This document shows positions 7,776 to 17,947 of a stretch of 64,000 bases of DNA, in pieces (the first letter of the stretch is position 1; every line of letters begins with the position of its first letter). The notes below the pieces were generated by a model. That model worked only from the letters and a program-made list of their open reading frames with translations. It was not told the DNA's origin and did not search any database. The stretch is from Hellea sp. (lineage in GTDB: Bacteria; Pseudomonadota; Alphaproteobacteria; Caulobacterales; Maricaulaceae). Location of the stretch: the NCBI GenBank assembly GCA_013002305.1, contig JABDKG010000096.1:50550-114549 (forward strand), read 5' to 3'. A program made the position numbers and the translations under genes.

Positions 7776-10352
7776 ATGGATATACAAGCTTATACCCAGC
7801 GTGGCCGGGCCGTTATTCAAGCCGCTCAAAGTGAAGCGGTGACACGGGATAATCAGCAATTGGTTCCGCTGCACATTATGAAAGCCTTGCTTGACGAGCA
7901 GGGCGGGTTGCCCGTGCGCCTACTCCAAATGTCAGGCGCGCAAGTTTCGGTTCTTGAATCCGCCGTAGAAGCAGGCCTGAACAAATTGCCAAAAATCGAA
8001 GGCGGTTCAGGACTTTCGCTCGCCCAAGCCAGCGCGAAAATATTTGCCAATGCCGAAAAGTCTGCCAAATCGGCCGGTGACGCATTTGTCACTACGGAAC
8101 GATTATTGCTGGCAACCGTTTTAAATGCGGACAAAGACCTTAAGTCAGCTTTAGAGGCCGGACATGTCAATAAAGATGCAGTTGCCGAAGCGATCAAATC
8201 GGTTCGCAAGGACGAGCCCGTGACATCGGACGCGGCCGAAGATCAGTATGAGGCGCTGGCCAAATATGCCCGTGATCTGACGCAAGCGGCGCGTGACGGT
8301 AAGCTTGACCCGGTCATTGGCCGGGATGAAGAAATTCGCCGAACCATGCAGGTCTTGTCCCGCCGGTCCAAAAATAATCCGCTTTTGATCGGTGAGCCCG
8401 GCGTCGGTAAAACCGCCATAGCCGAAGGATTGGCTAATCGAATCGTTTCCGGAGATGTGCCGGAGAGCATCAAAGACAAGCGTTTGCTTGCGCTTGATAT
8501 GGGCGCTTTAATTGCCGGCGCGAAATATCGCGGTGAATTTGAAGAACGTCTCAAAGCCGTTCTCAAAGAGATCGAAAATGCTGACGGGCAAATCATTCTG
8601 TTTATAGATGAGATCCACACATTGGTTGGCGCCGGTAAGGGCGACGGCGCAATGGATGCGGCTAATCTTTTGAAACCTGCTCTTGCGCGCGGAGAGCTTC
8701 ACTGCGTCGGCGCAACCACGCTTGATGAATATCGCAAACATCTCGAAAAAGATGCAGCGCTTGCGCGGCGGTTCTTGACCGTATTCATTAATGAACCAAG
8801 CGTCGAGGATACCGTATCAATCCTACGCGGTCTTAAGGAGAAATATGAAGTCCATCACGGCATCAATATTTCCGATAGCGCGATTGTCGCTGCGGCTCAG
8901 CTTTCTAATCGTTATATTACGGATCGTTTTTTACCCGACAAAGCCATCGATTTGATGGATGAAGCCGCGTCGCGGCTGCGCATGCAAGTCGATAGTAAAC
9001 CCGAGCCTCTCGATGAAATTGATCGCCGGCTGGTGCAGCTCAAGATCGAAGTCGAGGCATTGAAGAAAGAAAAAGACAAAGCCTCAAAAGACCGTCTGAA
9101 AAAGCGCAAGGAAGAGATCAAAGACCTTGAAGCCCAAAGCGCCGAAATGACGGCAGAGTGGAGAGCCGAGAAAGCCAAACTGGCCTCCGCCACTGACGTA
9201 AAGGAAAAGCTAGAGCAGGCCCGCTTTGAGCTGGCCGATGCTGTGCGGCGCGGCGATTATAGTACGGCCGGCCGATTACAACATGAAGACATCCCTGAGC
9301 TGGAAACGCAAATGCAGGCCCTTGAAGATCGGGAACTTGAGCCAAACGCGCTTGCCAGCGAAACCGTAACGGATGAGGCGATCGCCTCCGTTGTTTCGCG
9401 CTGGACCGGAATTCCGGTTGAAAAGATGCTCGAAGGGGAGCGCGAGAAGCTGCTGTCTATGGAAGACGTTTTAGGCGCGCGTGTTGTGGGTCAGAAACAG
9501 GCGGTGGAAGCAGTATCCGATGCTGTTCGGCGCGCCCGGGCTGGCCTGAAAGACCCGGCCCGGCCTATTGGATCCTTTATGTTTCTCGGGCCAACCGGAG
9601 TCGGTAAAACTGAACTGACCAAAGCGCTGGCCGGATTTTTATTTGATGATGACACGGCCATTACCCGTCTTGATATGAGCGAATATATGGAGAAGCACTC
9701 GGTCTCGCGCATGATCGGCGCGCCTCCGGGCTATGTCGGCTATGATGAAGGCGGCGCGCTCACCGAAGCGGTCAGGCGCCGGCCTTATCAGGTTGTCCTT
9801 TTCGATGAGATCGAGAAAGCCCATCCGGACGTCTTTAACGTCCTTTTGCAAGTGCTCGATGATGGACGCTTAACGGATGGCCAGGGCCGCACGGTTGACT
9901 TCAGGAATACTCTGATCATCATGACGTCCAACATAGGGTCGCAGCATTTGCTAAATCTGGCCGATCGAGATAATGTCAACGCCGCCCGTATTGGCGTAAT
10001 GGCTGAAGTCTCGGCCCATTTCCGCCCGGAATTTCTCAACCGGCTGGACGAAATCCTATTGTTTGAGCGGCTCAAGCCTGAACATATGGGTGCAATCGTT
10101 GATATCCAGATTAGCCGCCTTCAAGGATGGCTTGCCGATCGCCGGATCGCTATAGAACTAACGGACGGCGCGCGGCAACGGCTCGGGGAAATGGGTTATG
10201 ATCCGTCTTACGGTGCGAGGCCGTTAAAACGCGTGATCCAGAAACAAGTTCAGGATGAGCTGGCCCGGCTGGTACTGGCCGGTGAGCTCCATGACGGGCA
10301 AACTGTGACTGTTGATGCCAAAGACAAGAAGATCATTCTATCGGCGAAATAA
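7776..10352 (+). CDS. clpB: ATP-dependent chaperone ClpB
   Basis: ClpB is the cytoplasmic Hsp100 disaggregase that works with DnaK to resolubilise aggregated proteins. The 858-residue protein has all domains: N-domain (about 1-150), NBD1 with Walker A GEPGVGKT at 206-213 and [12 protein letters not shown], the coiled-coil M-domain (about 400-530, rich in Lys/Glu), and NBD2 with Walker A GPTGVGKT near 605 and [13 protein letters not shown]-terminal [11 protein letters not shown] sensor 2 segment is present. The ATG follows an AAGAGGAAACC ribosome site. A sigma-32-like promoter lies upstream, so it is probably heat-induced. Confidence 0.98.
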   Translation: MDIQAYTQRGRAVIQAAQSEAVTRDNQQLVPLHIMKALLDEQGGLPVRLLQMSGAQVSVLESAVEAGLNKLPKIEGGSGLSLAQASAKIFANAEKSAKSAGDAFVTTERLLLATVLNADKDLKSALEAGHVNKDAVAEAIKSVRKDEPVTSDAAEDQYEALAKYARDLTQAARDGKLDPVIGRDEEIRRTMQVLSRRSKNNPLLIGEPGVGKTAIAEGLANRIVSGDVPESIKDKRLLALDMGALIAGAKYRGEFEERLKAVLKEIENADGQIILFIDEIHTLVGAGKGDGAMDAANLLKPALARGELHCVGATTLDEYRKHLEKDAALARRFLTVFINEPSVEDTVSILRGLKEKYEVHHGINISDSAIVAAAQLSNRYITDRFLPDKAIDLMDEAASRLRMQVDSKPEPLDEIDRRLVQLKIEVEALKKEKDKASKDRLKKRKEEIKDLEAQSAEMTAEWRAEKAKLASATDVKEKLEQARFELADAVRRGDYSTAGRLQHEDIPELETQMQALEDRELEPNALASETVTDEAIASVVSRWTGIPVEKMLEGEREKLLSMEDVLGARVVGQKQAVEAVSDAVRRARAGLKDPARPIGSFMFLGPTGVGKTELTKALAGFLFDDDTAITRLDMSEYMEKHSVSRMIGAPPGYVGYDEGGALTEAVRRRPYQVVLFDEIEKAHPDVFNVLLQVLDDGRLTDGQGRTVDFRNTLIIMTSNIGSQHLLNLADRDNVNAARIGVMAEVSAHFRPEFLNRLDEILLFERLKPEHMGAIVDIQISRLQGWLADRRIAIELTDGARQRLGEMGYDPSYGARPLKRVIQKQVQDELARLVLAGELHDGQTVTVDAKDKKIILSAK

Positions 10353-10355
10353 TAG

Positions 10356-10970
10356 CTATCGGCCGACCCGCGATGATAGCGGGCCGGATCGATCTCCGCG
10401 AATTTTCGGGATGTTGAAACTCCTCACAGGCCTTTTAATATTGGGAAGATAATAGGTCGGCCCTGCCCATTTGTAGAGATTGTCAATTTCGCATCCTCCG
10501 TAGGGCGAGCCAGCGGTCGTTCCGATATTAAACCGTGTTAGACCGATTACAGCGCCATTTTTTTTATAATAGATCGAAGCAGAATTATTGCCCAGATAAA
10601 TATGTTTCAACCGTTTGAAAGATCGGCATTTACCCTGTGTCTCGATCAAAAATATTTGCTCATTCTCGTCTTTGATAAGGATATGTTTCTTGCCAATTAC
10701 AGTGAACCAATGCCCGCCTGCCAGTAAGGTGGCGTCACCTGACTGACCAAATGTATGTTTTGTCATATAGACTTTAGGGACTTTATCGCCTTTCCCGGCT
10801 TCGATTTGTTCGCCGCTCAGATAAAATTGTTCCCAATCAGCCGGGATATTGTCGAAAGTTTTGTCGTAATCTTTAACGTCGATATTTTCCGCGAACACGG
10901 ATGGCGATTGACATAAAAACGCCGTGATAAACGCCGCTGAAAATCGTCTAAATCTAGTGGTCATAAACAT
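10356..10970 (-). CDS. Secreted protein of unknown function
   Basis: Not recognised. The frame opens at 11081, but the first plausible exported form starts at ATG 10970 (MFMTTRFRRF), or 10964, and gives a Sec signal peptide ending SPSVFAEN. The mature part, about 180 residues, has few hydrophobic stretches, two or three Cys and a Lys/Arg-rich end (RPVRSFNIPKIRGDRSG). It is convergent with clpB, with only 3 nt between the ends. No known domain was seen. Confidence 0.55.
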   Translation of the reverse strand: MFMTTRFRRFSAAFITAFLCQSPSVFAENIDVKDYDKTFDNIPADWEQFYLSGEQIEAGKGDKVPKVYMTKHTFGQSGDATLLAGGHWFTVIGKKHILIKDENEQIFLIETQGKCRSFKRLKHIYLGNNSASIYYKKNGAVIGLTRFNIGTTAGSPYGGCEIDNLYKWAGPTYYLPNIKRPVRSFNIPKIRGDRSGPLSSRVGR

Positions 10971-11054
10971 TACTTTAAAAGACTCATGATAGGGGTAGGC
11001 CGTCTTCCCAATTTCGTCAATATTTCTACGCCGCCCTGATGTTGGCATGCCTAA

Positions 11055-11079
11055 CAAAAAACCCTCCCGGAGGGAGGGC
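11055..11079 (-). terminator. Rho-independent terminator
   Basis: On the minus strand the stem CCCTCC / GGAGGG (11062-11067 with 11073-11078) with a 5-nt loop is followed by a T run. It lies 26 nt past the stop of the secreted repeat-protein gene ending at 11105. Confidence 0.8.
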
Positions 11080-11104
11080 ATTTCAATAAATTTAAGTCAA
11101 AGAC

Positions 11105-12298
11105 CTACTGAAGGCGGGCTTCGATAGCATCCAGTCTCGCTCTTAAAGCGTCATTTTCTTCCGCCAGAATTTTATTCTGTTCATTGATCTTGGCAATATA
11201 AATATGCGCCTTTTCAAGTTCATTGAGCATTCGTCCGACTTTTTGTGTGACGTTAAAGGGTTGATCTGCCGTGGTTGGCCCGACTGTCGGAAGATAGCCG
11301 TTTGACCACATCGCCTCCGCGTGTTCTTCAATTGTCGGCAGATCGTAATCCGCTTCAAATACAGCATCACAGCCGGCACTACACGCGCCTGCTCCGCCAG
11401 TGGTCAAATCACCTGTTATGTCCACGTTACCGTTTGTATCCAGCCTAAATTTCTGAACATTATTATTATCACTGATTATAAACCTTCGGGCGCCGGTTGC
11501 CTTCCAAACCCGACCTTCCGTTCGATCCTGCAACACCAGCTGCGCACCTCCATTATTAGATGCCCAGAACATCGGTCTATTTTCGTCGGCTGAAGCTTGG
11601 GTATTTTCGACGAAAACTGTTCGATTATCCGATCCACGAATATGTACTGCTTGAGAAGGTGCATCGGTACCAAGTCCGACATCTCCGTCCGCCGCAATAA
11701 ATATAGAGTCTTCAGGCGCACCAGGTTTAATTCTGAACGATAACCGGCTTCCATTGGTGACATCACGAATAAAGAAATTGGCTTCATTACCGGCCATGTC
11801 CCAGGTTTGCGGTGTAAAGCCTGACGATCCGTTCTGTTCCAACCGAACGGTCGGCGAATCGCCATCGACAATATGGGCTTCGACGACCGGGGTGGAAGTT
11901 CCAAGTCCTATGCGTCCGCCATCATCTACAAAAAGTGAATGTGAGGGGGCACCAGCTTCAATCGTAAACGGCGTTCTACCACCGGTTATATCGTCGATAG
12001 AAAATTTATTGGCACCGCCATTGGTGGAGTCATTAGCGGTTAATTGCCAGTCGCGATTTGGGAAAGATGAAGAATTACTCGTGTCATCGAATTTAATTCG
12101 AAGATTATTTTCCTTAAGCCTCAGTGTGTCAAAGCCGAAGCTTTCGCCGTTGACACAGTCTTGACCAACACAGGCACTGCCATTAACGATCAAATCGTCA
12201 AGAATGACCTGGTCGGCTGACGCCTGTAGGGCGTATAATGAAAGTGACGCGGTCGAAATGGCTGCGACTGAATATCTTAGTTTTTTTGAAAATTTCAT
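11105..12298 (-). CDS. Secreted tail-fibre-like repeat protein with C-terminal coiled coil
   Basis: A 397-residue exported protein (signal peptide ending LQASADQ). Most of it is a repeated beta-rich unit with GRIGLGTSTP, GDVGLGTDAPSQAVHI and GNVDITGDLTTGG signatures. These resemble the repeat modules of phage tail fibres and bacterial surface fibres. The last about 45 residues (NELEKAHIYIAKINEQNK, then EENDALRARLDAIEARL) form a heptad coiled coil, probably for trimerisation. No intramolecular chaperone domain is evident. It follows the small secreted gene by 9 nt and ends before a strong terminator, so the two form an operon. A surface structural role is an inference. Confidence 0.6.
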   Translation of the reverse strand: MKFSKKLRYSVAAISTASLSLYALQASADQVILDDLIVNGSACVGQDCVNGESFGFDTLRLKENNLRIKFDDTSNSSSFPNRDWQLTANDSTNGGANKFSIDDITGGRTPFTIEAGAPSHSLFVDDGGRIGLGTSTPVVEAHIVDGDSPTVRLEQNGSSGFTPQTWDMAGNEANFFIRDVTNGSRLSFRIKPGAPEDSIFIAADGDVGLGTDAPSQAVHIRGSDNRTVFVENTQASADENRPMFWASNNGGAQLVLQDRTEGRVWKATGARRFIISDNNNVQKFRLDTNGNVDITGDLTTGGAGACSAGCDAVFEADYDLPTIEEHAEAMWSNGYLPTVGPTTADQPFNVTQKVGRMLNELEKAHIYIAKINEQNKILAEENDALRARLDAIEARLQ

Positions 12299-12307
12299 GA
12301 TGCGCTC

Positions 12308-12700
12308 CTATTTCTCGACCAAGCTGGTATCGACTTTGACACCGTTCTTGATTGTAAAAGACCCGCTTTGGGTAACGGTTTCATAACTGAAACTGCGCTG
12401 CGCATCGCCGCGGCCATTATTCATGGAGTTTTTGGCTGTTACGATCCGTTTTCCATTGTGACCGGTCACCTCCCACGTATAGGTGCCGTCGGCGAGCATG
12501 CCATCATACATCATGGCCGGTGCATTGGCATTTGACGTTTGATGATATCCATTGGGTCCTGAAATGGTCAGAGTCGCATCTTGCAATGATGAATCTTCGA
12601 TGAAATTATTGCCCGGCGCTTGCGGCGATCCTGCCAAAGCCGGAATACCCATCGTCGCCGTTGCAACAATTGGTAAAATGATAGAAAACGCTTTTTTCAT
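12308..12700 (-). CDS. Small secreted protein of unknown function
   Basis: A 130-residue protein with a clear signal peptide (MKKAFSIILPIVATATMGIP, cleaved after ALAG). The mature part is Asn/Gly/Thr-rich and reads like a small beta domain, with DATLTISGPNGYHQT and DGTYTWEVTGHNGKR. It was not recognised. It is the first gene of a two-gene unit with the tail-fibre-like gene 9 nt downstream. A perfect inverted repeat GATAAG-A-CTTATC lies about 30 nt upstream of its start. Confidence 0.6.
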   Translation of the reverse strand: MKKAFSIILPIVATATMGIPALAGSPQAPGNNFIEDSSLQDATLTISGPNGYHQTSNANAPAMMYDGMLADGTYTWEVTGHNGKRIVTAKNSMNNGRGDAQRSFSYETVTQSGSFTIKNGVKVDTSLVEK

Positions 12701-12731
12701 GAATTAGTTCTCCCTAATATTGCGCCAAGCC

Positions 12732-12744
12732 GATAAGACTTATC
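12732..12744. promoter_or_regulatory. 13-bp inverted repeat in a divergent promoter gap
   Basis: GATAAG (12732-12737), one A, CTTATC (12739-12744). It lies between the minus-strand secreted pair and the plus-strand permease fusion, 32 nt upstream of the former. No RNA-type T run follows, so a regulator site is likelier than a terminator. Confidence 0.4.
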
Positions 12745-12885
12745 AGGGTGAAAAACCAAAGAATAAATAGAGTTCGCCCCGAACCCTTTAATTGTAGATG
12801 TTTGGTCGGAAAAGTCAATCAAATGTCGGGAAAGACTACTTGCGTGAAATCTCAATCTTAGTCAAAATGTAAAATAGGGAGCGGA

Positions 12886-15800
12886 ATGCCAAAACTGATT
12901 AACCGATATTTTCGCTGGCGGTTCTTACTCGCATTGTCTGCATTGGTCATTGTGATGTATCTTTTTTGGACTTCGTCACGATATCCTTCTCTGGGTGACA
13001 AGGCTTTAATGGGCGGGCAATTGCAGCTTGAAGATAAGTTGAGTTTCGACGCGCATTTCTTCAATGATCCGAGCAATCCGCGTTGGAAAAAGATTATAAT
13101 TTCAACTGCAAATTGGCTTGAAACCAACCGTCAGGGTATGACGTTTGGAGTTGTCTTGGGGTCGGTATTTCTGACCATGATGCGCTATTTACAAATTGTC
13201 AGTTTTAAAAACAGGTTTGCCAATTCAGCGCTTGGATTGTTAATGGGAACTCCGCTTGGCGTTTGCGTGAATTGTGCGGCGCCCATTGCTAAGGGTATGT
13301 ATGATGGCGGCGCGAGAATAGAAACGACTTTGTCGGCGATGATCGCGTCACCGACATTAAATATAGTGGTTCTGACCATGCTGATGAGCGGAATTGTACC
13401 GCTTTATTTGGCGGGCGCTAAAATCGCGCTCAGCATCGTTTTAATCCTATTAATCATTCCGCTTTTGTGCCGCTTTTTGCCAAGCCGAGATTTACAGCTG
13501 CCGGAAGCCGAGCAGCTTAGCTGCCCGATCCCGCAAAATATTGACGCAGGCGATATTGAGAGCCTTGGCAAGGCAATTCCGGGATTTTTAAAAAACCTCA
13601 CTGTCGATTTTTGGTATATTTTCAAGCTGACCGTTCCGCTTATGATACTTGCGGGTTTCCTCGGTGTTCTGGTTGCCACTTTCATTCCGTTTGAGACATT
13701 TAGTAGTCTGAAATTCGGCATTGCCGGGCTTTTACTGGCTGCCCTGATCGGGACATTTTTACCGGTTCCAATTGCGTTTGATGTGGTTTTCTCGGTCGCG
13801 CTTTTGGCGGCGGGCCTACCGGTTGGTTATGTTATGTGTCTTTTGTTCACGCTTGGCAGTTTCAGTATTTATTCGGCTTTCATCGTGACGCAGACTATTT
13901 CTTGGCGTCCCGCAATGATGGTTTACGCGACGGTCATGACGATCGGTATTTTGTCCGGGCTTGGCGCGAATATCTGGCAAAAGCATATCACGGCAAAAGC
14001 CATTGAAATGACAGCGTCTGATCCGTCCAGCAACGCTTCGAATGACGGCCTGACGTCAACGCCTGAAAGAATGGCGGCCTTGCTTAACGGAAAATCCCCT
14101 ACGCCCGTTATAGATAGATATGATGTCTCGATTGACGGTCGGCCTTTTGAAGCCCGATCCCCCGGCGGCGAAACATTGTTTACGCGCATCGAAGCCCATA
14201 ATATCGGACTCGATCAACCGATCGAATTTTCATTTAAAGATATGTGGCCGCCTTTTTGGGAAGGCCGCTCGATCAGTTCCGGAGATTGGGATCGCGACGG
14301 TGATATGGATATCGTCATCGCCTCAACAGAGGTCGGGCTTTATTTTTATGAAAATGATGGAGACGGGCAATTTTCACGCCTGCCTAATCCGATCGAATCC
14401 ACCAAACAGCTCGACCTGTTTAACGCGGTTCTAGTCGATTTAAATGATGATGGATGGCTGGATCTGTTCCTAACAAGCTACGCCAATGGAAATTTCGCGG
14501 CGCTCAACAATGCCGGATCATTTTCGGCAATTGAGCACGTAGGCAATAATCCGCGGACGCCGCTGACTTTGGCGGTTAGTTTTGGTGATGTGGACCAAGA
14601 TGGCGACCTTGACGTTGCTCTTGGGAATTGGGCGGCTGGCTGGTATCGCCGAGTTCCCGGAGAGGAGTCGCGAAACCGTATAGTCTATAATGTCGATGGT
14701 TCGTTAACCGGGGAAATATATCAGGATCTGCCCGCTGTTCCGGGCGAAACTTTATCGATCCTATTGTCAGATATGAATAATGATCAAAAACTCGATTTAA
14801 TGGTCGGGAACGATTTTGAAATTCCGGATGCTTTTTATCATGGTGACGGGACGACAAGTTTTGACCAAATCCTAAGAACCGACAACATCATCCCGAACAC
14901 AACCACGACGACGATGGCGATTAAACATCATGATCTGGATCATGATCTAGTGCCAGAAATTTACACTGCGCAAATTGCTGGACGGTCGTCCGGCATTTCG
15001 GACCGCCTGAATATGCAGCCGGTGGAAGATTATTGCCAAAACGTCGAGCGGCTTTCTGACGCCGGAATTTGCCAAGCCAATATGAATGTCAAAAACTGGT
15101 ATAAATCCGGCAATAATTTTGATCCGACCTATGCTGGGAAATGTAATGAGCTTCCTGACAAAAGTAAGGCCGAGTGCCAGGCTATGTTGGTAAAGGATTT
15201 GGCGATTCAAGCAAAAGACCCAAATATGTGCAATAATATTGCCGTCGATCAAATTCAGGCGCGTTATTATTGCCAAATTCACTTCTGGCCCATTCGCCCC
15301 TATACAGATCAAGATATCGCTGTTTCGATCCCGCAAATAAAAGGGCGTAATGTGCTTTTGAAGAAAACCAGCGGCCCGCAATATCACGACACTGCCATTG
15401 AGGCTCAGCTCGATGTTGGAGGTTGGAGCTGGGATACGAAAATTGCGGACTTTGACAATGACAGCCATCCCGATATTTTAATCGTCAATGGTACTTGGGT
15501 ACCTAACAGCGTCACCCCATCCAATATGTTTTTCCATAATCAGGGCGACGGCACATTTGAGCAGTCCGCGGAAGAATTTGGACTTGAGGACTTTCTCATT
15601 ACGGCCGCGGCCAGCCAGGTTGATATAGATCGTGACGGCGACCTGGATATTGTGACAGTACCCGTCAATGGGCCGTTGCAATTTTTCAAGAATAATAACC
15701 AGACTGGAAACGCGATTAGCATTTCTTTTGATGATAAGATCGGTAACCGCTTTGGGATTGGCCACAAGGTGAGAATTTTTTACGGCGAGGGCGGGCAGCA

Positions 15801-15981
15801 AATTCAGGAGATGCAACTTGGCGGCGGCTTCCAATCATTTGATGCTGCTTATTTACATTTCGGGCTTGGCGCGATTGATCAAATCGACCGGATTGTGATC
15901 GATTGGATCGAAGGCGGAGGCCGGGAAATTAAAGGGCCATTTGCGGCCGGGCATCACTATGTAATTTCTAGATTTGAGTGA
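12886..15981 (+). CDS. Permease fused to FG-GAP repeats and ASPIC/UnbV domain
   Basis: A 1031-residue protein with an unusual build. Residues about 10-365 are a membrane domain with a first TM at 13-29, then GTPLGVCVNCAAPIAKG (Cys127, Cys130) and later ASPTLNIVVL. This pattern recalls the ArsP/DUF318 permease family, where a Cys-containing Pro-rich turn lies in the transport path. From about residue 460 there are some seven FG-GAP/VCBS calcium-type loops (DWDRDGDMD, DLNDDGWLD, DVDQDGDLD, DFDNDSHPD, DIDRDGDLD). They are interrupted by a Cys-rich insert at about 710-810. The end (FGIGHKVRIFYGEGGQQ, VIDWIEGGGREI) is an ASPIC/UnbV domain. The start has an AGGGAGCGGA ribosome site. Substrate is unknown. 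Confidence 0.7.
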   Translation: MPKLINRYFRWRFLLALSALVIVMYLFWTSSRYPSLGDKALMGGQLQLEDKLSFDAHFFNDPSNPRWKKIIISTANWLETNRQGMTFGVVLGSVFLTMMRYLQIVSFKNRFANSALGLLMGTPLGVCVNCAAPIAKGMYDGGARIETTLSAMIASPTLNIVVLTMLMSGIVPLYLAGAKIALSIVLILLIIPLLCRFLPSRDLQLPEAEQLSCPIPQNIDAGDIESLGKAIPGFLKNLTVDFWYIFKLTVPLMILAGFLGVLVATFIPFETFSSLKFGIAGLLLAALIGTFLPVPIAFDVVFSVALLAAGLPVGYVMCLLFTLGSFSIYSAFIVTQTISWRPAMMVYATVMTIGILSGLGANIWQKHITAKAIEMTASDPSSNASNDGLTSTPERMAALLNGKSPTPVIDRYDVSIDGRPFEARSPGGETLFTRIEAHNIGLDQPIEFSFKDMWPPFWEGRSISSGDWDRDGDMDIVIASTEVGLYFYENDGDGQFSRLPNPIESTKQLDLFNAVLVDLNDDGWLDLFLTSYANGNFAALNNAGSFSAIEHVGNNPRTPLTLAVSFGDVDQDGDLDVALGNWAAGWYRRVPGEESRNRIVYNVDGSLTGEIYQDLPAVPGETLSILLSDMNNDQKLDLMVGNDFEIPDAFYHGDGTTSFDQILRTDNIIPNTTTTTMAIKHHDLDHDLVPEIYTAQIAGRSSGISDRLNMQPVEDYCQNVERLSDAGICQANMNVKNWYKSGNNFDPTYAGKCNELPDKSKAECQAMLVKDLAIQAKDPNMCNNIAVDQIQARYYCQIHFWPIRPYTDQDIAVSIPQIKGRNVLLKKTSGPQYHDTAIEAQLDVGGWSWDTKIADFDNDSHPDILIVNGTWVPNSVTPSNMFFHNQGDGTFEQSAEEFGLEDFLITAAASQVDIDRDGDLDIVTVPVNGPLQFFKNNNQTGNAISISFDDKIGNRFGIGHKVRIFYGEGGQQIQEMQLGGGFQSFDAAYLHFGLGAIDQIDRIVIDWIEGGGREIKGPFAAGHHYVISRFE

Positions 15982-17058
15982 TCAACGCCGACGCTCCGTA
16001 AGCCAGTTCCGGCTACGAGTCTGGGCTTCATTCAGCTGATCTTTGGTCATCCGGTCCATAAGCTCATCGCGCAGCTCATTGTCGCCCGACAGGTTAAGCC
16101 AATGATATGCCAGCACATAATCTTGCGGAACGCCGGGACCTTTGAGATATAAATTTCCCAATATATATTGCGCCGTTTTTTCGCCCCGGTTTGCCCGTTT
16201 TTTTAGGACGGACAAGTCTGAATTTATGGACTCTAAATAGCTATTCAACTGTGCGGCATTTGGCAGAGCAATCGCCGTGCGGCTTTTGCGCGACTGTTCG
16301 GTTGCTTTTTGATACCACTTGATTGCGATTTCATCGCTTTGCGGAACTCCAAACCCATTATCATACATGACGCCCAAATTGGTCATGGCCCGCGAAAACC
16401 CGAGATCAGCAGACCTTTGATAATATTCGGCCGCTTTTTCGTAGTCCCGCGCCACGCCTAGCGCCTCTGTATATAGGATACCCAAATTATTTAGAGCTTG
16501 GGGATTGTCCTGCGCCGCAGCCTTTTCATACCACTCGCGGGCCAATTCCAAATTTTGAGGCGTAATTTCGCCCTGATGATAGATGACCCCTAGCGCCGCT
16601 TGAGAGTCGGCCCAGCCTTGCTTGGCCGCTTTTCGATACCAGTCAATTGCGCTATCGGGGTGAGCGTCAGTAACCAGACCCGTTTCAATCATCGTGCCGA
16701 CAATATGGGCTGATTGAACATGCCCTTTCTCGGCGGCCTGTTTGTATAGTTTAAATGCTAGCTGATAGTCTTGATCAATTCCGAGCCCTTCGGCGTGTAG
16801 CCCTGCCAATTGGACTTTGGCATCAAGATTGCCGCTGTCAGCCGCCGCTTCGTACCAATATTTGGCCAGCGTAAAATCTTGCAAAGTAATCTGGCCATGA
16901 TGATAGGCGAGGCCAAGCTCATATTGAGCGGTACTGTCACCCTGCCGGGCACTTTGACTAAGCTCATCAAGTGTTACAGTTTGGGTTTGAGAAATTGCCG
17001 GGGCGGGACCTATGAGACATAGGCCCAACAGTAAAATAGCTGCCTGAACGCGTTTCAT
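15982..17058 (-). CDS. Sel1-repeat (TPR-like) secreted protein
   Basis: A 358-residue exported protein with a signal peptide ending PAPAISQTQ. At least six Sel1-like repeats follow (AQYELGLAYHHGQ, AQAALG-type helices; ALNNLGILYTEALGVARDYE, AMTNLGVMYDNGFGVPQSD, AQYILGNLYLKGPGVPQDY). Sel1 repeats form solenoids for protein-protein contact. It is the second gene of a tandem pair, overlapping the upstream Sel1 gene by 4 nt. The two proteins share layout and a similar C-terminus, suggesting duplication. Partner proteins are unknown. Confidence 0.85.
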   Translation of the reverse strand: MKRVQAAILLLGLCLIGPAPAISQTQTVTLDELSQSARQGDSTAQYELGLAYHHGQITLQDFTLAKYWYEAAADSGNLDAKVQLAGLHAEGLGIDQDYQLAFKLYKQAAEKGHVQSAHIVGTMIETGLVTDAHPDSAIDWYRKAAKQGWADSQAALGVIYHQGEITPQNLELAREWYEKAAAQDNPQALNNLGILYTEALGVARDYEKAAEYYQRSADLGFSRAMTNLGVMYDNGFGVPQSDEIAIKWYQKATEQSRKSRTAIALPNAAQLNSYLESINSDLSVLKKRANRGEKTAQYILGNLYLKGPGVPQDYVLAYHWLNLSGDNELRDELMDRMTKDQLNEAQTRSRNWLTERRR

Positions 17059-17927
17059 TCCTTGGCGGTGCTTTCAAATTTCTCATTCCAGATACGGGCT
17101 TCGGACTGGGCCTGAGCAATTTGCTCGGGTGTCATAAGCTGGGCCCAGACGTCCCGGCGTTCCTCAGCGCCGTCATAGCCTTGCGCGGCGGCCAAATTGG
17201 CCCAGAGATGGGCCTTGACATAATCCTGCTCAAACCCCTGCCCGGTGCCGTAAGCTTGACTCACTAAATATTGGGCCATCGCTATATTTTGCTCGGCGCC
17301 GCCGAGGACGAGTTCTGCAGCTTTTTGTGCATGCTGCTCGACGCCAACGCCGTCCTTATACATAAGACCGAGAAAGGTCATGGCCTGGCCATGGCCATTG
17401 TCAGCCATAGCAGTGAGACGTCCGACCGCATCTGCGTCTGCTTGCTGAGCCGCCGCGTAATAATAGGTAGCCGCGACGTCTTCATTTTGCTCTACGCCTT
17501 TGCCGTGCGTATACATGAAACCCAGAATAAGTTGTGATTTGGCGTTATTGGCGTTAGCAGATTTTTCGAGAAGATTCCGGGCTTTGACAAAATCTTCTTT
17601 TACGCCGCTGCCATTAAGATAACGCATGCCCATCATGGACATGGCGCGAATATGACCGGCTTCTGCGGCCTGAGAAAGCCAGAACAAGCCTTCTGCATCA
17701 TCAGGTTCTCCGACTCTGCCGCGCATATAGATTTCAGCGAGCAGAAATTGCGCGTCGGCGTGACCCTGCTTAGCAATAGGCAGCAATAAAGCTTCAGCCT
17801 GATGATAGGTTTGTGCACCATACGCATCCAGCGCCTGTTCATAGCGCGCCGCCGGGTCGTCAATTTTCCCGGAACATGCCATCAACCCCATGAGAGCCGC
17901 AACCGTGATTAACTTTCGAAATGTCAT
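17055..17927 (-). CDS. Sel1-repeat lipoprotein
   Basis: A 290-residue protein with a lipobox (LMACSG, Cys at about 18), so probably membrane-anchored. Sel1 repeats include AQFLLAEIYMRGRVGEPDD, AMSMMGMRYLNGSGVKEDF and SQLILGFMYTHGKGVEQNE. The C-terminal AHLWANLAAAQGYDGAEERR and the ending PEQIAQAQSEARIW parallel the end of the downstream Sel1 protein. It is coupled by a 4-nt overlap to that gene. The role of the pair is unknown; Sel1 proteins often act as adaptors in the envelope. Confidence 0.85.
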   Translation of the reverse strand: MTFRKLITVAALMGLMACSGKIDDPAARYEQALDAYGAQTYHQAEALLLPIAKQGHADAQFLLAEIYMRGRVGEPDDAEGLFWLSQAAEAGHIRAMSMMGMRYLNGSGVKEDFVKARNLLEKSANANNAKSQLILGFMYTHGKGVEQNEDVAATYYYAAAQQADADAVGRLTAMADNGHGQAMTFLGLMYKDGVGVEQHAQKAAELVLGGAEQNIAMAQYLVSQAYGTGQGFEQDYVKAHLWANLAAAQGYDGAEERRDVWAQLMTPEQIAQAQSEARIWNEKFESTAKE

Positions 17928-17947
17928 ATACGCCCTTTGATGAAAGT

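Noticed and set aside
14947..15468. 173-codon antisense open frame inside the permease fusion
   Set aside because: A shadow of the repeat region with no recognised domain or ribosome site.
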